Shown: positions 41,403 to 49,758, counted from the stretch's first letter. The stretch: 63,294 nucleotides of DNA from Mollicutes bacterium (GCA_003554025.1 PWFC01000069.1:1-63294); one strand, 5' to 3'. Notes: a model not told the origin generated them from the sequence alone. Program-made: numbers and translations.

Positions 41403-42554
41403 ATGTATCGACTTGGAAAAACCCTTCTGCTTGTAGCCGTTGGCGGCGTTTTGGGGTATTTGACTTATTACGGCCATTCGCTTATGCCGCATGGTCTTTC
41501 TTGGCGGGTTTTGGTTCCGCTTTTTTTCATAGTCTATTTTGTGGCGCTTTTTGTTCATGAAATGGGCCATTTTCTCGCGTTTTATTTCCAAGGGATTCCT
41601 TGTCGGGGAATCTTTGTTTTTTTCTTGTTTTTCATCAAAAGGAAGAACAAGTGGCGCTTGGAAATTCGTTGGAACATCGTCACGTTCTTCGGAGGCGTCG
41701 TGTTTCCCGATTACGAGGGTCCCATCGATGAACAAAACTTCAATCGTGTGCGAAAAGCGTTCGCTCGAGCCATCATCTTTGGCCCCATCGCTTCCATTTT
41801 GCTTGCTGTTATGGCTGTAGGCACGTTTTTAGCTGTGACGGCGTATTTCCCCGGGGGGATGGCGCAAATATTGAGTTTTTATGTGAGCGCCTTTGTGATG
41901 TTTATCGCCTTTTTCATCGTATTGTTGTCTTCTTTTGAAAACGAAGCGGCCATTGGCGATTTTCCAGCTTACCGTTATGTTCGCAAGAATGATTTCTTTG
42001 CGGCTTTGCAGCTCTATCAATCGTATATTTATGCATCAAACCCCGGGCGCTATCGTGAAAACACCCGTTATTTGGCGTCGGTTTTAGACCGGGGAATCGA
42101 AGACAGGCTTGAAAACATGCAATACGGATTATTCACATACGAAGCGGTGCATCAGCGATTGATGAGTCATCTGTCGGGAGACGAAGAAACCCTCCCGCAA
42201 AGCGTTGAGAGAGCGGTAAAAGCCCTTTACACGAATAGAGTCCTTTTCCGAGAACGTCTTGAAATCGCGAAAGTTTTGTCGTTTCGGATTGTTCCCGTGG
42301 TAAAAGCTTTATACGGTGAGTCGACCGCCATAGATTACTATCAGTCCTTGTTGGAACGGTTCCCCAAAAGGGACAGCGTTCTTGAATACATGCGTAAACA
42401 GCAAGCCCATTATCTGGGGCTTGAAAAACACGGCGAGACCTTGTTGGACAAAGAGAAAGTCCGAACGAGCATGCTGCATCCGGTGTTGAAATTCTTTGAA
42501 GGATATTACCGGGATGATCTAAAGTTCAATCGAAGCTTCGTGCACACCTCTTGA
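41403..42554 (+). CDS. Membrane metalloprotease, M50 (site-2 protease-like)
   Basis: 383 residues, ATG 41403 immediately after the preceding stop. Several membrane helices in residues 1-190. Helix 2-3 carries VHEMGHF (HExxH zinc motif, about residue 52). A GPIASILLA segment sits where S2P proteins have their conserved GP near a third ligand. A helical soluble C-terminal half of about 190 residues follows. Possible substrates are anti-sigma factors or signal-peptide remnants; no RsgI/RseA-like partner is nearby. The coupling to a methyltransferase is unusual. Confidence 0.82.
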   Translation: MYRLGKTLLLVAVGGVLGYLTYYGHSLMPHGLSWRVLVPLFFIVYFVALFVHEMGHFLAFYFQGIPCRGIFVFFLFFIKRKNKWRLEIRWNIVTFFGGVVFPDYEGPIDEQNFNRVRKAFARAIIFGPIASILLAVMAVGTFLAVTAYFPGGMAQILSFYVSAFVMFIAFFIVLLSSFENEAAIGDFPAYRYVRKNDFFAALQLYQSYIYASNPGRYRENTRYLASVLDRGIEDRLENMQYGLFTYEAVHQRLMSHLSGDEETLPQSVERAVKALYTNRVLFRERLEIAKVLSFRIVPVVKALYGESTAIDYYQSLLERFPKRDSVLEYMRKQQAHYLGLEKHGETLLDKEKVRTSMLHPVLKFFEGYYRDDLKFNRSFVHTS

Positions 42555-42579
42555 CATGAAAGTAGTTTACATTTATAAT
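42551..42579 (+). promoter_or_regulatory. Perfect-consensus promoter upstream of an orphan peptide
   Basis: TTGACA (42551-42556), 17-base spacer, TATAAT (42574-42579): both hexamers and the spacing are consensus, the only such match found on the + strand in this window. The TTGACA overlaps the end of the M50 gene. Confidence 0.88.
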
Positions 42580-42655
42580 ATGAAAATAGATGAAAGAAAT
42601 TTTCATGACCCAGAAACCCGGGGTTCAACAAGACCGTACAAAGGAGTGTGATACC

Positions 42656-42763
42656 ATGAAGAAACTCAAAAATCTCAAAACAGACAAAAGAATCATGAAA
42701 ACCATGGAAAACTACTTTTCTCAAATGATCAAAACTCGTTTTGACAATGTCCATCGGTTTTAG
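42656..42763 (+). CDS. Orphan 35-residue basic peptide
   Basis: ATG 42656 with aaggag 9 bases upstream, TAG at 42761-42763. It begins MKKLKNLKTDKRIMK and is strongly basic, with a more hydrophobic second half containing NYFSQMIKT. No signal sequence and no Cys. A perfect-consensus promoter and a strong ribosome site argue for real, abundant expression. A GC-rich hairpin without a T-run follows (about 42775-42800). It lies just before the M-box promoter, so it might be a separate small gene or a leader peptide. No family recognised and not similar to the peptides at 24042-24556. Confidence 0.6.
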   Translation: MKKLKNLKTDKRIMKTMENYFSQMIKTRFDNVHRF

Positions 42764-42838
42764 ACATTCCTTCTCTTCCCCTTTATGGGGCGGGAAGAAC
42801 GATTTAGATTCCTCCATTCGTTCAAACATTTGTGCCGC

Positions 42839-42867
42839 TTGCATGAAACATACTATTATTATATAAT
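42839..42867 (+). promoter_or_regulatory. M-box/mgtE promoter
   Basis: TTGCAT (42839-42844), 17-base spacer, TATAAT (42862-42867). Start predicted near 42874, a few bases before the aptamer. Confidence 0.65.
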
Positions 42868-42884
42868 GTGAACGAAAAATCCAT

Positions 42885-43035
42885 AGCTTACGTTAGGCGA
42901 GGCTCCTATACGAACATACGCTGCTGCCCGGAAATGTCGAAAGATGCCAACGGGTCAACAAACATTGCCGATTTAAGGCATGTTTAATGTAGCTACTTAC
43001 GTCGTATAGTGCCAAAACTCAACGAAGGTAAGGTG
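42885..43035 (+). promoter_or_regulatory. M-box (ykoK leader) magnesium riboswitch
   Basis: Conserved M-box blocks are readable in order: GTTAGGCGAGGCTCCTATA, ACGCTGCTGCCC, AAATGTCGAAAGATGCCAA, CGGGTCAACAAA, then TAAGGCATGTTTAATGTAGC and AGTGCCAAAACTCAACGAA. The last block holds ctcaacg (43018-43024), which can pair with cgttgag (43062-43068) inside the terminator to form an antiterminator. Mg2+ binding should free the terminator, so low Mg2+ switches mgtE on. Confidence 0.95.
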
Positions 43036-43055
43036 GTTATCTTTGATAGTCATTG

Positions 43056-43081
43056 GCCTGCCGTTGAGGCGGGCTTTTTTT
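43056..43081 (+). terminator. M-box expression-platform terminator
   Basis: Stem gcctgcc / ggcgggc (one G-T pair) with loop GTTGA and a run of seven T. Confidence 0.9.
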
Positions 43082-43111
43082 GTGGATCGAACACAAAAGG
43101 AGGGCGATAGT

Positions 43112-44500
43112 ATGAACAAAGAAGAAATCAAGTTGTTGCGCCGCATTCGTCAATTGGTGAACGCGAACGAAACGGAAACGTTAAAACAAGAAATCAACGC
43201 CATGGAAGATTTTTTACTGGCGGATATGATTGAAGCGCTCGAATCGCAATATCAAGTGGTGGTGTTCCGTCTTCTTGACAAGGAGAAGGCGCTTGAAGTC
43301 TTTGAACATATTGAAGTTGAAGTTCAGCAAGAACTCGTGCAAAATTTTGCCGATGAAAGAGCGGTCGAATTCTTTAAAGGATTAGAACCCGATGACCGCG
43401 CCCGTTTGATGGACGAACTCCCCGCCAAAGTCGCGAAGCGTCTAATCGGCTCCCTATCGCAAAAAGAAAAGGACTTGACCTTGACGGTTCTCGGGTATGA
43501 ACGCGGTACGGCCGGGCATGTCATGACGCCGAAATATGTGCGGCTTCGCAAAGATCAAACCGTTGAAGGCGCTTTGAAAAAACTGCGGGAGATTGGCAAA
43601 AAAATTGAAACCCTCTACAATATTTACGTCACAGACGATCGTAGAAAGCTTGAAGGCGTCGTTTCGCTAAAGGATTTGGTCACGGCGGAACCGGCGGCGT
43701 TGGTGGGCGATGTCATGACCGAAAATCCCATCAAGGTCACTTATGACGTGAAAGATGAAGATGTCGCAAAATTGTTGCAGGATTCCGATATGATTGCCGT
43801 TCCTGTCGTTGACACAGAAGGTCGTTTGTTGGGCGCCGTCACGGTTGACGACGCCATGGACGTTTTGGAAGATGAAGCTTTGGAATCAGCGCTTGATAAA
43901 GCGGGATTCGCCGGTAGCAGCCAAGAAGACATCGACCGTAGTCAACTGCTCACCACCGGGAATTTATGGCAGGTTTGGCGAATTCGTATGCCGTTCTTGT
44001 TTGTGGCGTTGTTCGGAGGCATGATTGCAGGGATGTTCATTGAGCAGTTTGAAGAGACGCTTGAAGCGATTGCCGCATTGGCTTTTTTCATTCCTGTCAT
44101 TATGGATATGGGTGGCAATGTCGGAACGCAATCGGCAACGATTTTCACACGTGCCGTAGTTCTTGGCCAAATTGATTTTAAACGATTCATGAAACAATGG
44201 CTTCGTGAAGTGGGGATTGGTTTCTCCATGGGAGTTGTGTTTGGCATTCTCGGTGGTTTCATCGTTTTTGTGTGGCAACGCGATTTGGAATATGCGGCCG
44301 ATTTGGCTTTTGTCATTGGCGTCGCTTTAGCGTTTACCATAACCATTGCCACGGCACTCGGGTTTTTTGTTCCGTTCGTTTTGGTCAAGTTGGGCCTCGA
44401 TCAAGCGGCGGGAGCCAATCCGTTCATCACAACGCTTAAAGACATTACCGGCTTGCTTATATATTTCTTACTTGCGGCGGCGCTACTGCCTGTTGTATAA
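43112..44500 (+). CDS. mgtE: Magnesium transporter MgtE
   Basis: 462 residues, ATG 43112 after aggagggcg. N-terminal helical Mg-sensing domain (about 1-130), two CBS domains (about 130-255; VMTPKYVRLRKDQTVEGAL, VMTENPIKVTYD, VDDAMDVL), a plug helix, and five membrane helices at about 290-460 with the family motifs FFIPVIMDMGGNVGTQSATIFTRAV and GANPFITTLKDITGL. A Mg2+-gated Mg2+ channel whose synthesis is controlled by the M-box upstream. Confidence 0.97.
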   Translation: MNKEEIKLLRRIRQLVNANETETLKQEINAMEDFLLADMIEALESQYQVVVFRLLDKEKALEVFEHIEVEVQQELVQNFADERAVEFFKGLEPDDRARLMDELPAKVAKRLIGSLSQKEKDLTLTVLGYERGTAGHVMTPKYVRLRKDQTVEGALKKLREIGKKIETLYNIYVTDDRRKLEGVVSLKDLVTAEPAALVGDVMTENPIKVTYDVKDEDVAKLLQDSDMIAVPVVDTEGRLLGAVTVDDAMDVLEDEALESALDKAGFAGSSQEDIDRSQLLTTGNLWQVWRIRMPFLFVALFGGMIAGMFIEQFEETLEAIAALAFFIPVIMDMGGNVGTQSATIFTRAVVLGQIDFKRFMKQWLREVGIGFSMGVVFGILGGFIVFVWQRDLEYAADLAFVIGVALAFTITIATALGFFVPFVLVKLGLDQAAGANPFITTLKDITGLLIYFLLAAALLPVV

Positions 44501-44512
44501 TAAGATTTCGTT

Positions 44513-44521
44513 TGTTACAAT
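44513..44521 (+). promoter_or_regulatory. Promoter of the 75-residue membrane protein, extended -10
   Basis: TGT plus TACAAT (44516-44521), 22 bases before the start codon. Confidence 0.5.
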
Positions 44522-44542
44522 GACTTAAAAGGAGGCGATTTT

Positions 44543-44770
44543 ATGAGCAAAAGACAAATGACACCCCCGGAAAGCCGCAAAGTTCTTCACTTGCGCATCT
44601 GGGTTCCCGGCTTGATCGCCACTTCGGTGTTCGTTCTTATCAACGGCTTATTATCAGGCGATCAGTACTCCTTGCAAGAAGGCGTTTTGCAGTTCATCGT
44701 TTTCTATGCCATATGGGTCATTATCCATTACATATTTTTGCGCAAACAGTTCAAACAATTGCCAAAGTAA
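44543..44770 (+). CDS. Small two-helix membrane protein (75 residues)
   Basis: ATG 44543 after aaggaggcg. Basic N-terminus, helix 1 at about 22-38 (VPGLIATSVFVLINGLL), helix 2 at about 48-66 (LQFIVFYAIWVIIHYIF), basic C-terminus. Follows mgtE by 42 bases and precedes a terminator, so it may be cotranscribed with mgtE in part. Function unknown. Confidence 0.75.
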   Translation: MSKRQMTPPESRKVLHLRIWVPGLIATSVFVLINGLLSGDQYSLQEGVLQFIVFYAIWVIIHYIFLRKQFKQLPK

Positions 44771-44776
44771 ACCCCG

Positions 44777-44806
44777 AAAGTCTCTTTTCACAAGAGACTT
44801 TTTTTG
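44777..44806 (+). terminator. Intrinsic terminator
   Basis: Stem aaagtctctt / aagagacttt with TTCAC loop and a T-run. Confidence 0.9.
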
Positions 44807-44894
44807 TTTGAAAAAACCTCTAAAAATGGATGTTTACACGCTTTTGTCCACTCAATGCTGACCACCGCTTCTTTTTCAAACGCACAAAGTGTAG

Positions 44895-44900
44895 TATAAT
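44895..44900 (+). promoter_or_regulatory. Promoter -10 of the GGDEF/HD-GYP gene
   Basis: TATAAT at 44895-44900 with a weak -35 (ttttca, 16-base spacer). Leader about 22 bases. Confidence 0.5.
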
Positions 44901-44928
44901 GATAAGATACGGGAAACGGGGTGGCTTC

Positions 44929-46938
44929 ATGCGGAATAACGGTAGAAGAACGTATGCGATGCTTGTGTTCATAGTGTTTTACGCATTCATTGGAATGTTT
45001 ATATTGGCGGCCATCGACACGAATCGAGTCGGAAGACTTTTGCTTGCGCTTGGTTACGGACTCACCGGGGTGGTCGTCTTTCTTTTGCTCTATTTTTGGA
45101 AAGTGAACGTTCGAATGGGTGAACAACTTGAAAACGCTGTGAAAGAGAAGAAAACCCTTCGACTTAGAAATATGGATTGCAGCCGTTGGGCCGAAGGAAC
45201 CGATACGATTATTTGGGAATTCGACTTAAAAGGTCGCTATACGTATATGAGTCCGAACGTTCAAGAAATTTTGGGCTATCGAGTCGATGAAATTGTCGGC
45301 AAACGGCATGTTTGGGATTTGCATCCGGACAAAGAAGCCTCCGAGGTGCGGAAAGTCGTGTCGAAAACTTTAGAGACCGAAGAATTGGTAACGGGCTTTG
45401 AAAATCCCATGGTATCCAAGGACGGAGACGTTGTCTGGATGATGAGTACAGGGTTCCCTTTGTACGACGAGCATGGCAATTTGCTTGGTTATCAAGGATG
45501 GGACACCAACATTAGCGATCGCAAAGTCGTTGAAGACGAGCTGATGGAAAGCGAGAAAAAGTTTCGCTCGCTCTTTGAGAATATGGAAGAAGCGCTTGTT
45601 ATCAACGAGCTTATTTACGACGAAAACGGCGAAGCGGTCAATTATCGCATAGTAGACGCTAATGATTCTTACGAGGAACAAACCGGCTTGAAAGTCGAAG
45701 ACGTTCGCGGGAAACCCGTTGATGAGGTTTTCAACACCGATGAACCGCCTTATATGGATATCCATAAAGAGGTTGCTCAATCTGGGGGAGCGCAAGCTTT
45801 CACCCGCTATTTCGCCCCGTTGAAAAAGTATTTCCGTATTTCGGTTTTCTCTCCGAAGAAGGGACAAACCGCCTCGATTTTCATTGATTTGAGCAAAGAA
45901 CGAAAATTTGAAGAGACCATAGATTTTCTCAGTTACCGGGACAAGCTCACCAAATTGCACAATCGCCGTTATTACGAAGAGAATATTCCGTTCATCACGC
46001 AAAAGGCGCAAATGCCTCTCAGTGTTTTGTTGTCCGATTTGAACGCGTTGAAGATTGCAAACGATGCGTTCGGCCATCAAGTCGGGGATCAAGTCATCGA
46101 AACCGCGGCGAACCTTCTTGAGAAGCACGCGCCGAAACACTCCACGCTTTGCCGCATAGGGGGAGACGAATTCATCATGTTGATGCCGAATACTCCGCGG
46201 GAAGACGCAAAACAAGTGATGAAAGCCATTAAAGCAGAATCGAAGCAAATACACGTTGACAAAGTAGAAGTTTCCATCTCGCTAGGTTTGGCGACCATGC
46301 AAACAGACAACGAAGATTTTTCCGCCCTATACAAACTTGCCGAAGCAAAAATGTATCGGTATAAGCTCGATGAGGGGCCGAAAGTTCGAGAACGGTTGCT
46401 CGCTTTGATTGAGAAAACGCTGTTTGAACGCTATCGCGGTGAACAAGACCATTCTGACAATGTAAGGCGCTACGCTCAGCGTTTGGCCGAAACAGTCGGT
46501 TGCAGCGAACACGAACTGAAGAAAGTCGATTTGGCGGCTCGTTATCACGATATCGGAAAAATCGCGCTTGATGAGAATATTTTGAACAAAGAGGGAGCGC
46601 TGAGTGAATACGAGTGGATTGATGTGAAAAGACATTCGGAAATAGCCTATCGGATTCTAAGCGGCATTCCCCGTTTGGCCGAGGTTTCCGAGTACATACT
46701 ATCTCACCATGAAAACTACGACGGTACCGGGTACCCGAAACGAGAAAAAGGAAAAGACATACCCAAGATTTCCCGCATATTGCGTATTTGCGACGCATAC
46801 GACGCCATGACTTCGTTCCGCTTTTACCGAGACACTTTGGACCAAGAAGCCGCCATTGAAGAACTCAAACGTTGCAAGGGCAAGGATTTCGATCCGGAAC
46901 TCGTCGATCATTTCGTCGAACAAGTACTGACAGAGTGA
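44929..46938 (+). CDS. Membrane PAS-PAS-GGDEF-HD-GYP cyclic-di-GMP enzyme
   Basis: 669 residues from ATG 44929. Two N-terminal membrane helices (about 8-28 and 38-58), PAS1 (about 85-200; IWEFDLKGRYTYMSPNVQEILGY), PAS2 (about 205-320; KFRSLFENMEEALVINELIY), GGDEF domain (about 330-480) with an intact GGDEF near residue 409 and LSDLNALKIANDAFGHQVGD, then an HD-GYP domain with YHDIGKIALDENILN (HD about 539) and HHENYDGTGYP (about 600). It could both make and break down cyclic di-GMP in response to a ligand, redox state or light sensed by the PAS domains. Its stop lies 8 bases before the ogt start. Confidence 0.93.
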   Translation: MRNNGRRTYAMLVFIVFYAFIGMFILAAIDTNRVGRLLLALGYGLTGVVVFLLLYFWKVNVRMGEQLENAVKEKKTLRLRNMDCSRWAEGTDTIIWEFDLKGRYTYMSPNVQEILGYRVDEIVGKRHVWDLHPDKEASEVRKVVSKTLETEELVTGFENPMVSKDGDVVWMMSTGFPLYDEHGNLLGYQGWDTNISDRKVVEDELMESEKKFRSLFENMEEALVINELIYDENGEAVNYRIVDANDSYEEQTGLKVEDVRGKPVDEVFNTDEPPYMDIHKEVAQSGGAQAFTRYFAPLKKYFRISVFSPKKGQTASIFIDLSKERKFEETIDFLSYRDKLTKLHNRRYYEENIPFITQKAQMPLSVLLSDLNALKIANDAFGHQVGDQVIETAANLLEKHAPKHSTLCRIGGDEFIMLMPNTPREDAKQVMKAIKAESKQIHVDKVEVSISLGLATMQTDNEDFSALYKLAEAKMYRYKLDEGPKVRERLLALIEKTLFERYRGEQDHSDNVRRYAQRLAETVGCSEHELKKVDLAARYHDIGKIALDENILNKEGALSEYEWIDVKRHSEIAYRILSGIPRLAEVSEYILSHHENYDGTGYPKREKGKDIPKISRILRICDAYDAMTSFRFYRDTLDQEAAIEELKRCKGKDFDPELVDHFVEQVLTE

Positions 46939-46946
46939 GGGATTCC

Positions 46947-47402
46947 ATGCAAAATTCGTACGACTACGCTTCCATTATTGAAGACATCGCCCGGCGTCTT
47001 CACGTCGAGGAAACCGGGGGTGTGGTTCATTCTATCGCTTGCGCCGGGAAATCAAGCAATCTTGTTTCTTCTATCGTTGCCGTAAAACAACTGCGCGAAT
47101 ACTTGCAAGGCTTGCGAAAGACGTTTGAGTTTTCTTATGAAATGGGCGGAACTCTCTTTGAGAAAGAGGTGTATGAGGCGACCATGAATATTCCTTACGG
47201 GGAAACTCGAAGCTATGGGTTCATCGCTTCTGAAATTGGCCGCCCGAAAGCCGCAAGAGCGGTCGGCAACGCATTGAACAAGAACCCTTTGATGTTAGTG
47301 GTGCCTTGCCACCGCGTTGTGGCAAGCGATGGCATCGGCGGTTTTGGCATCGGCACGTCTTATAAAAAAGCGCTCTTAGAACTAGAGCGTACCCATCGTT
47401 AA
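46947..47402 (+). CDS. ogt: Methylated-DNA--protein-cysteine methyltransferase
   Basis: 151 residues from ATG 46947 (gtgaggg upstream). Removes alkyl groups from O6-alkylguanine by suicide transfer to Cys near residue 121 in VVPCHRVV. The helix-turn-helix IPYGETRSYGFIASEIGRPKAARAVGNALNKNPL and the arginine finger region are intact. Short N-terminal domain. Probably translated from the same transcript as the upstream GGDEF gene. Confidence 0.95.
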   Translation: MQNSYDYASIIEDIARRLHVEETGGVVHSIACAGKSSNLVSSIVAVKQLREYLQGLRKTFEFSYEMGGTLFEKEVYEATMNIPYGETRSYGFIASEIGRPKAARAVGNALNKNPLMLVVPCHRVVASDGIGGFGIGTSYKKALLELERTHR

Positions 47403-47417
47403 CAGCGATGTTTTTTC
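47394..47417 (+). terminator. Weak intrinsic terminator after ogt
   Basis: A short stem catcg / cgatg (loop TTAACAG) is followed by TTTTTT and overlaps the ogt stop codon. Confidence 0.6.
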
Positions 47418-47436
47418 TTTTTGGGCCAGGTTTTCA

Positions 47437-47445
47437 TGGTACAAT
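47437..47445 (+). promoter_or_regulatory. Promoter of the methyltransferase-aadK operon, extended -10
   Basis: TGG plus TACAAT (47440-47445). Confidence 0.5.
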
Positions 47446-47472
47446 AAAACCATCAACTTTTCGAGGTGTTTT

Positions 47473-48090
47473 ATGCTTTCTAAAAAAGGATTCGACGAAT
47501 GGATGAAATCTTACGACAAAGACGTCGTACAAACGGACGAAGCCGGACGGTTCCCTTTTGCGGGGTATCGCGACGTTCTTTACACAATCTATCAGATGGG
47601 GCTCAAAAGAGCGCCGAAAACTCTTCTGGATGTTGGCGTTGGGACGGGAGTCTTAGCGAAACAGTTTTACGCCGCCGGCGTGAAGGTTGAAGGCATGGAT
47701 TTTTCAGCCGAAATGCTGAAAAAGGCTCAAAAACGCTTGCCGGACGCCACCCTTTTGCATGGCGATATGCGTGAGGGCTTGCCGGATGGATTTTCCGGGA
47801 AGTCTTACGATTTGATCACCGGCACATATGCGTTGCATCACTTGAATCATAAGGAAAAGGTCCGTTTGCTTGAAGATTTGCGCAAGCGACTGAACGACGA
47901 CGGCGTATTGCTTATTGGCGATGTGGCTTTTGAAACACATAGCGACCATGACACAATCCGGCGCAACCATCAAGAAGATTGGGACGAAGACGAACATTAT
48001 TGGGTGTATGAAACGATTCAGAAGGATTTTCCCAAAAGTTTGTTTTTGCCGATATCCTATTGCGCCGGCGTGCTGATTGTAAGGAAGTGA
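47473..48090 (+). CDS. Class I SAM-dependent methyltransferase
   Basis: 205 residues, ATG 47473 after cgaggtg. N-terminal FDEWMKSYDKDVVQTDEAGRFPFAGY, SAM motif LLDVGVGTGVLAKQF, GMDFSAEMLKKAQKRLP, and YDLITGTYALHHLNH. Similar in layout to YrrT-type methylases. First gene of a tight operon with an aminoglycoside nucleotidyltransferase-like gene 4 bases downstream and a further methyltransferase. Substrate unknown. Confidence 0.87.
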   Translation: MLSKKGFDEWMKSYDKDVVQTDEAGRFPFAGYRDVLYTIYQMGLKRAPKTLLDVGVGTGVLAKQFYAAGVKVEGMDFSAEMLKKAQKRLPDATLLHGDMREGLPDGFSGKSYDLITGTYALHHLNHKEKVRLLEDLRKRLNDDGVLLIGDVAFETHSDHDTIRRNHQEDWDEDEHYWVYETIQKDFPKSLFLPISYCAGVLIVRK

Positions 48091-48094
48091 CCTC

Positions 48095-48955
48095 ATGCGT
48101 TCAACCGAAGACATGATGCAAAGGATTCATGCGTTCATCGATGGCGATGAAAGAATCCGCGCTGCCATACTTAACGGTTCTAGGGCGGATGAACATCGCC
48201 GCAAGGATGCGTTTTCCGATTTCGATTTGGCTTGTTTTGTCGAAGATTTTGCGTCTTTTTTACGCTCGATGCCGGATATGCGCATTTTTGGCGAGACATT
48301 GATTGTCCATACTTCAAACGACATGCTTTATCTCCCGGATGAAAGAGCGGAGGTTTACATGGTACAGGCGCTTTATCCTGACGGGCATCGCATCGATTTT
48401 GCCTTTCGTCCGCTTACGGTGCTGAATCGGCACTTAGAAAACGAACCCAAGAGCGTAGTTGTTTCCGACAAGGACAATCGTTTGAACCGTGAATACTACC
48501 GCGGGAATGTGGATTTCAAGATGAAAATCCCTTCTGAGAAGATGTTTCAAAGCGCCATCAACACATTTTGGTGGCTGGTACCCTATGTAGTGAAAGGCCT
48601 TAAACGGCGGGAGTGGTTTTATGCGGAGCGTCCCTTGCGATTGCTGCGTGACATAGCGCTTGACATGCTATGTTGGGAAGTGGCTTCAAAAGACCCGGCG
48701 TTTACCCCCGGAAACGCAATGAGGCATGCGTCGAAAGCGCTTCGAGAAAACGATTTGCATACAATGCTAAAAGCGCAGAACAACAACAGCGAAACCACGA
48801 TGTGGCAATCGTTAAACGCATTATGCTCAATGGTTTTGAAGCGTTCAGAAGCGTTGGCGACAGTTTTGAACTACGCACTAGACGCTGGAACCTATCAAGA
48901 TGTTTATCGATATGCATTGAAAATGGAAGGTGATTCCTGTGAAAAAACTCTTTGA
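48095..48955 (+). CDS. Aminoglycoside 6-adenylyltransferase family protein (AadK-like)
   Basis: 286 residues, ATG 48095 with ggaagtga upstream. The nucleotidyltransferase core is clear: ERIRAAILNGSRADEHRRKDAFSDFDLACFVED (GSR and DxD motifs, about 18-50), as in ANT(6)/AadK enzymes that adenylylate streptomycin. The C-terminal helical domain (FWWLVPYVVKGLKRREWFYA) also fits. Between two methyltransferase genes, overlapping the second by 17 bases. Resistance is predicted from family membership and is not shown. Confidence 0.88.
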   Translation: MRSTEDMMQRIHAFIDGDERIRAAILNGSRADEHRRKDAFSDFDLACFVEDFASFLRSMPDMRIFGETLIVHTSNDMLYLPDERAEVYMVQALYPDGHRIDFAFRPLTVLNRHLENEPKSVVVSDKDNRLNREYYRGNVDFKMKIPSEKMFQSAINTFWWLVPYVVKGLKRREWFYAERPLRLLRDIALDMLCWEVASKDPAFTPGNAMRHASKALRENDLHTMLKAQNNNSETTMWQSLNALCSMVLKRSEALATVLNYALDAGTYQDVYRYALKMEGDSCEKTL

Positions 48956-49751
48956 CCTTTTGGATAAGCCTAAGCCGTTTGCGCCTCATACAACCGATTT
49001 TTGGGACGATGAGCACATCAGCAAGGGCATGCTTGAAGCGCACCTTGCCCCTGATGTTGACGCCGCTTCTCGAACCGCCGCTTTCATGGATGCTTCGGCG
49101 GACTTTATCGCCCGCCGTTTGCCGCCCGAACACTACGAGAAAGTCTTGGATCTTGGGTGCGGGCCGGGATTGTATGCGAAACGCTTGCGAGAAAGAGGCT
49201 ATAAAGTCAAGGGCGTAGACATTTCAAGACGTTCCATCCGTTACGCGAAAGAACAATTTCCGGGCATCGACTTTGTTTGCCAAGACTATCTTTCTTTGAC
49301 AGAAACGAACCAATATGACTTGGTGTTGCTTTTGTACTGCGATTTTGCGGTGTTGCCGCCCGACGATCGCAAACAACTTCTCGATAAGATTCGCCAAGCC
49401 CTTCGGCGAGATGGGCGTTTCCTCTTCGATGTTTTCACGCCTCAAGCTTTCTTAAACCGAGAAGAAATTCATACATGGTTCAAAGAACAAAGCGGCTTTT
49501 TCCGAAAAGAACCTCATCTTTGTTTAGAGTCCTATATACCTTATGGAGACGACGTTCATCTAGAACGCTTCATCCTTATCGATGAAAACGGAAACGTTGA
49601 AGCGATTCACAATTGGCATCAGGCTTACACTTATGATCGCCTTCGCCAAGAGCTTCTATCCTCGGGGTTTGATATTGAATCTTCCTATGGCGATGCGAAG
49701 GGCTCTGTTTCAAACAAAAAAAGCGAGACGCTTTGCGTCATCGCCTTTTAG
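48939..49751 (+). CDS. Class I SAM-dependent methyltransferase
   Basis: 270 residues from GTG 48939, which has ggaaggtg upstream; GTG 48930 would overlap that site. SAM motif VLDLGCGPGLYAKRLRERG (about 70-88), GVDISRRSIRYAKEQFP, YDLVLLLYCDFAVLP. The first 60 residues (FWDDEHISKGMLEAHLAPD) and the C-terminal beta-rich part occur in a widespread Firmicute family of unknown substrate. Translationally coupled to the aadK-like gene, so it may act on the same type of molecule or on rRNA, but this is speculation. Confidence 0.87.
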   Translation: MKKLFDLLDKPKPFAPHTTDFWDDEHISKGMLEAHLAPDVDAASRTAAFMDASADFIARRLPPEHYEKVLDLGCGPGLYAKRLRERGYKVKGVDISRRSIRYAKEQFPGIDFVCQDYLSLTETNQYDLVLLLYCDFAVLPPDDRKQLLDKIRQALRRDGRFLFDVFTPQAFLNREEIHTWFKEQSGFFRKEPHLCLESYIPYGDDVHLERFILIDENGNVEAIHNWHQAYTYDRLRQELLSSGFDIESSYGDAKGSVSNKKSETLCVIAF

Positions 49752-49758
49752 GAAGGGA

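Noticed and set aside
42506-42844. Minus-strand ORF of 112 codons across the orphan peptide and M-box promoter region
   Set aside because: It runs through two plus-strand promoters and a peptide gene, and no ribosome site is seen.
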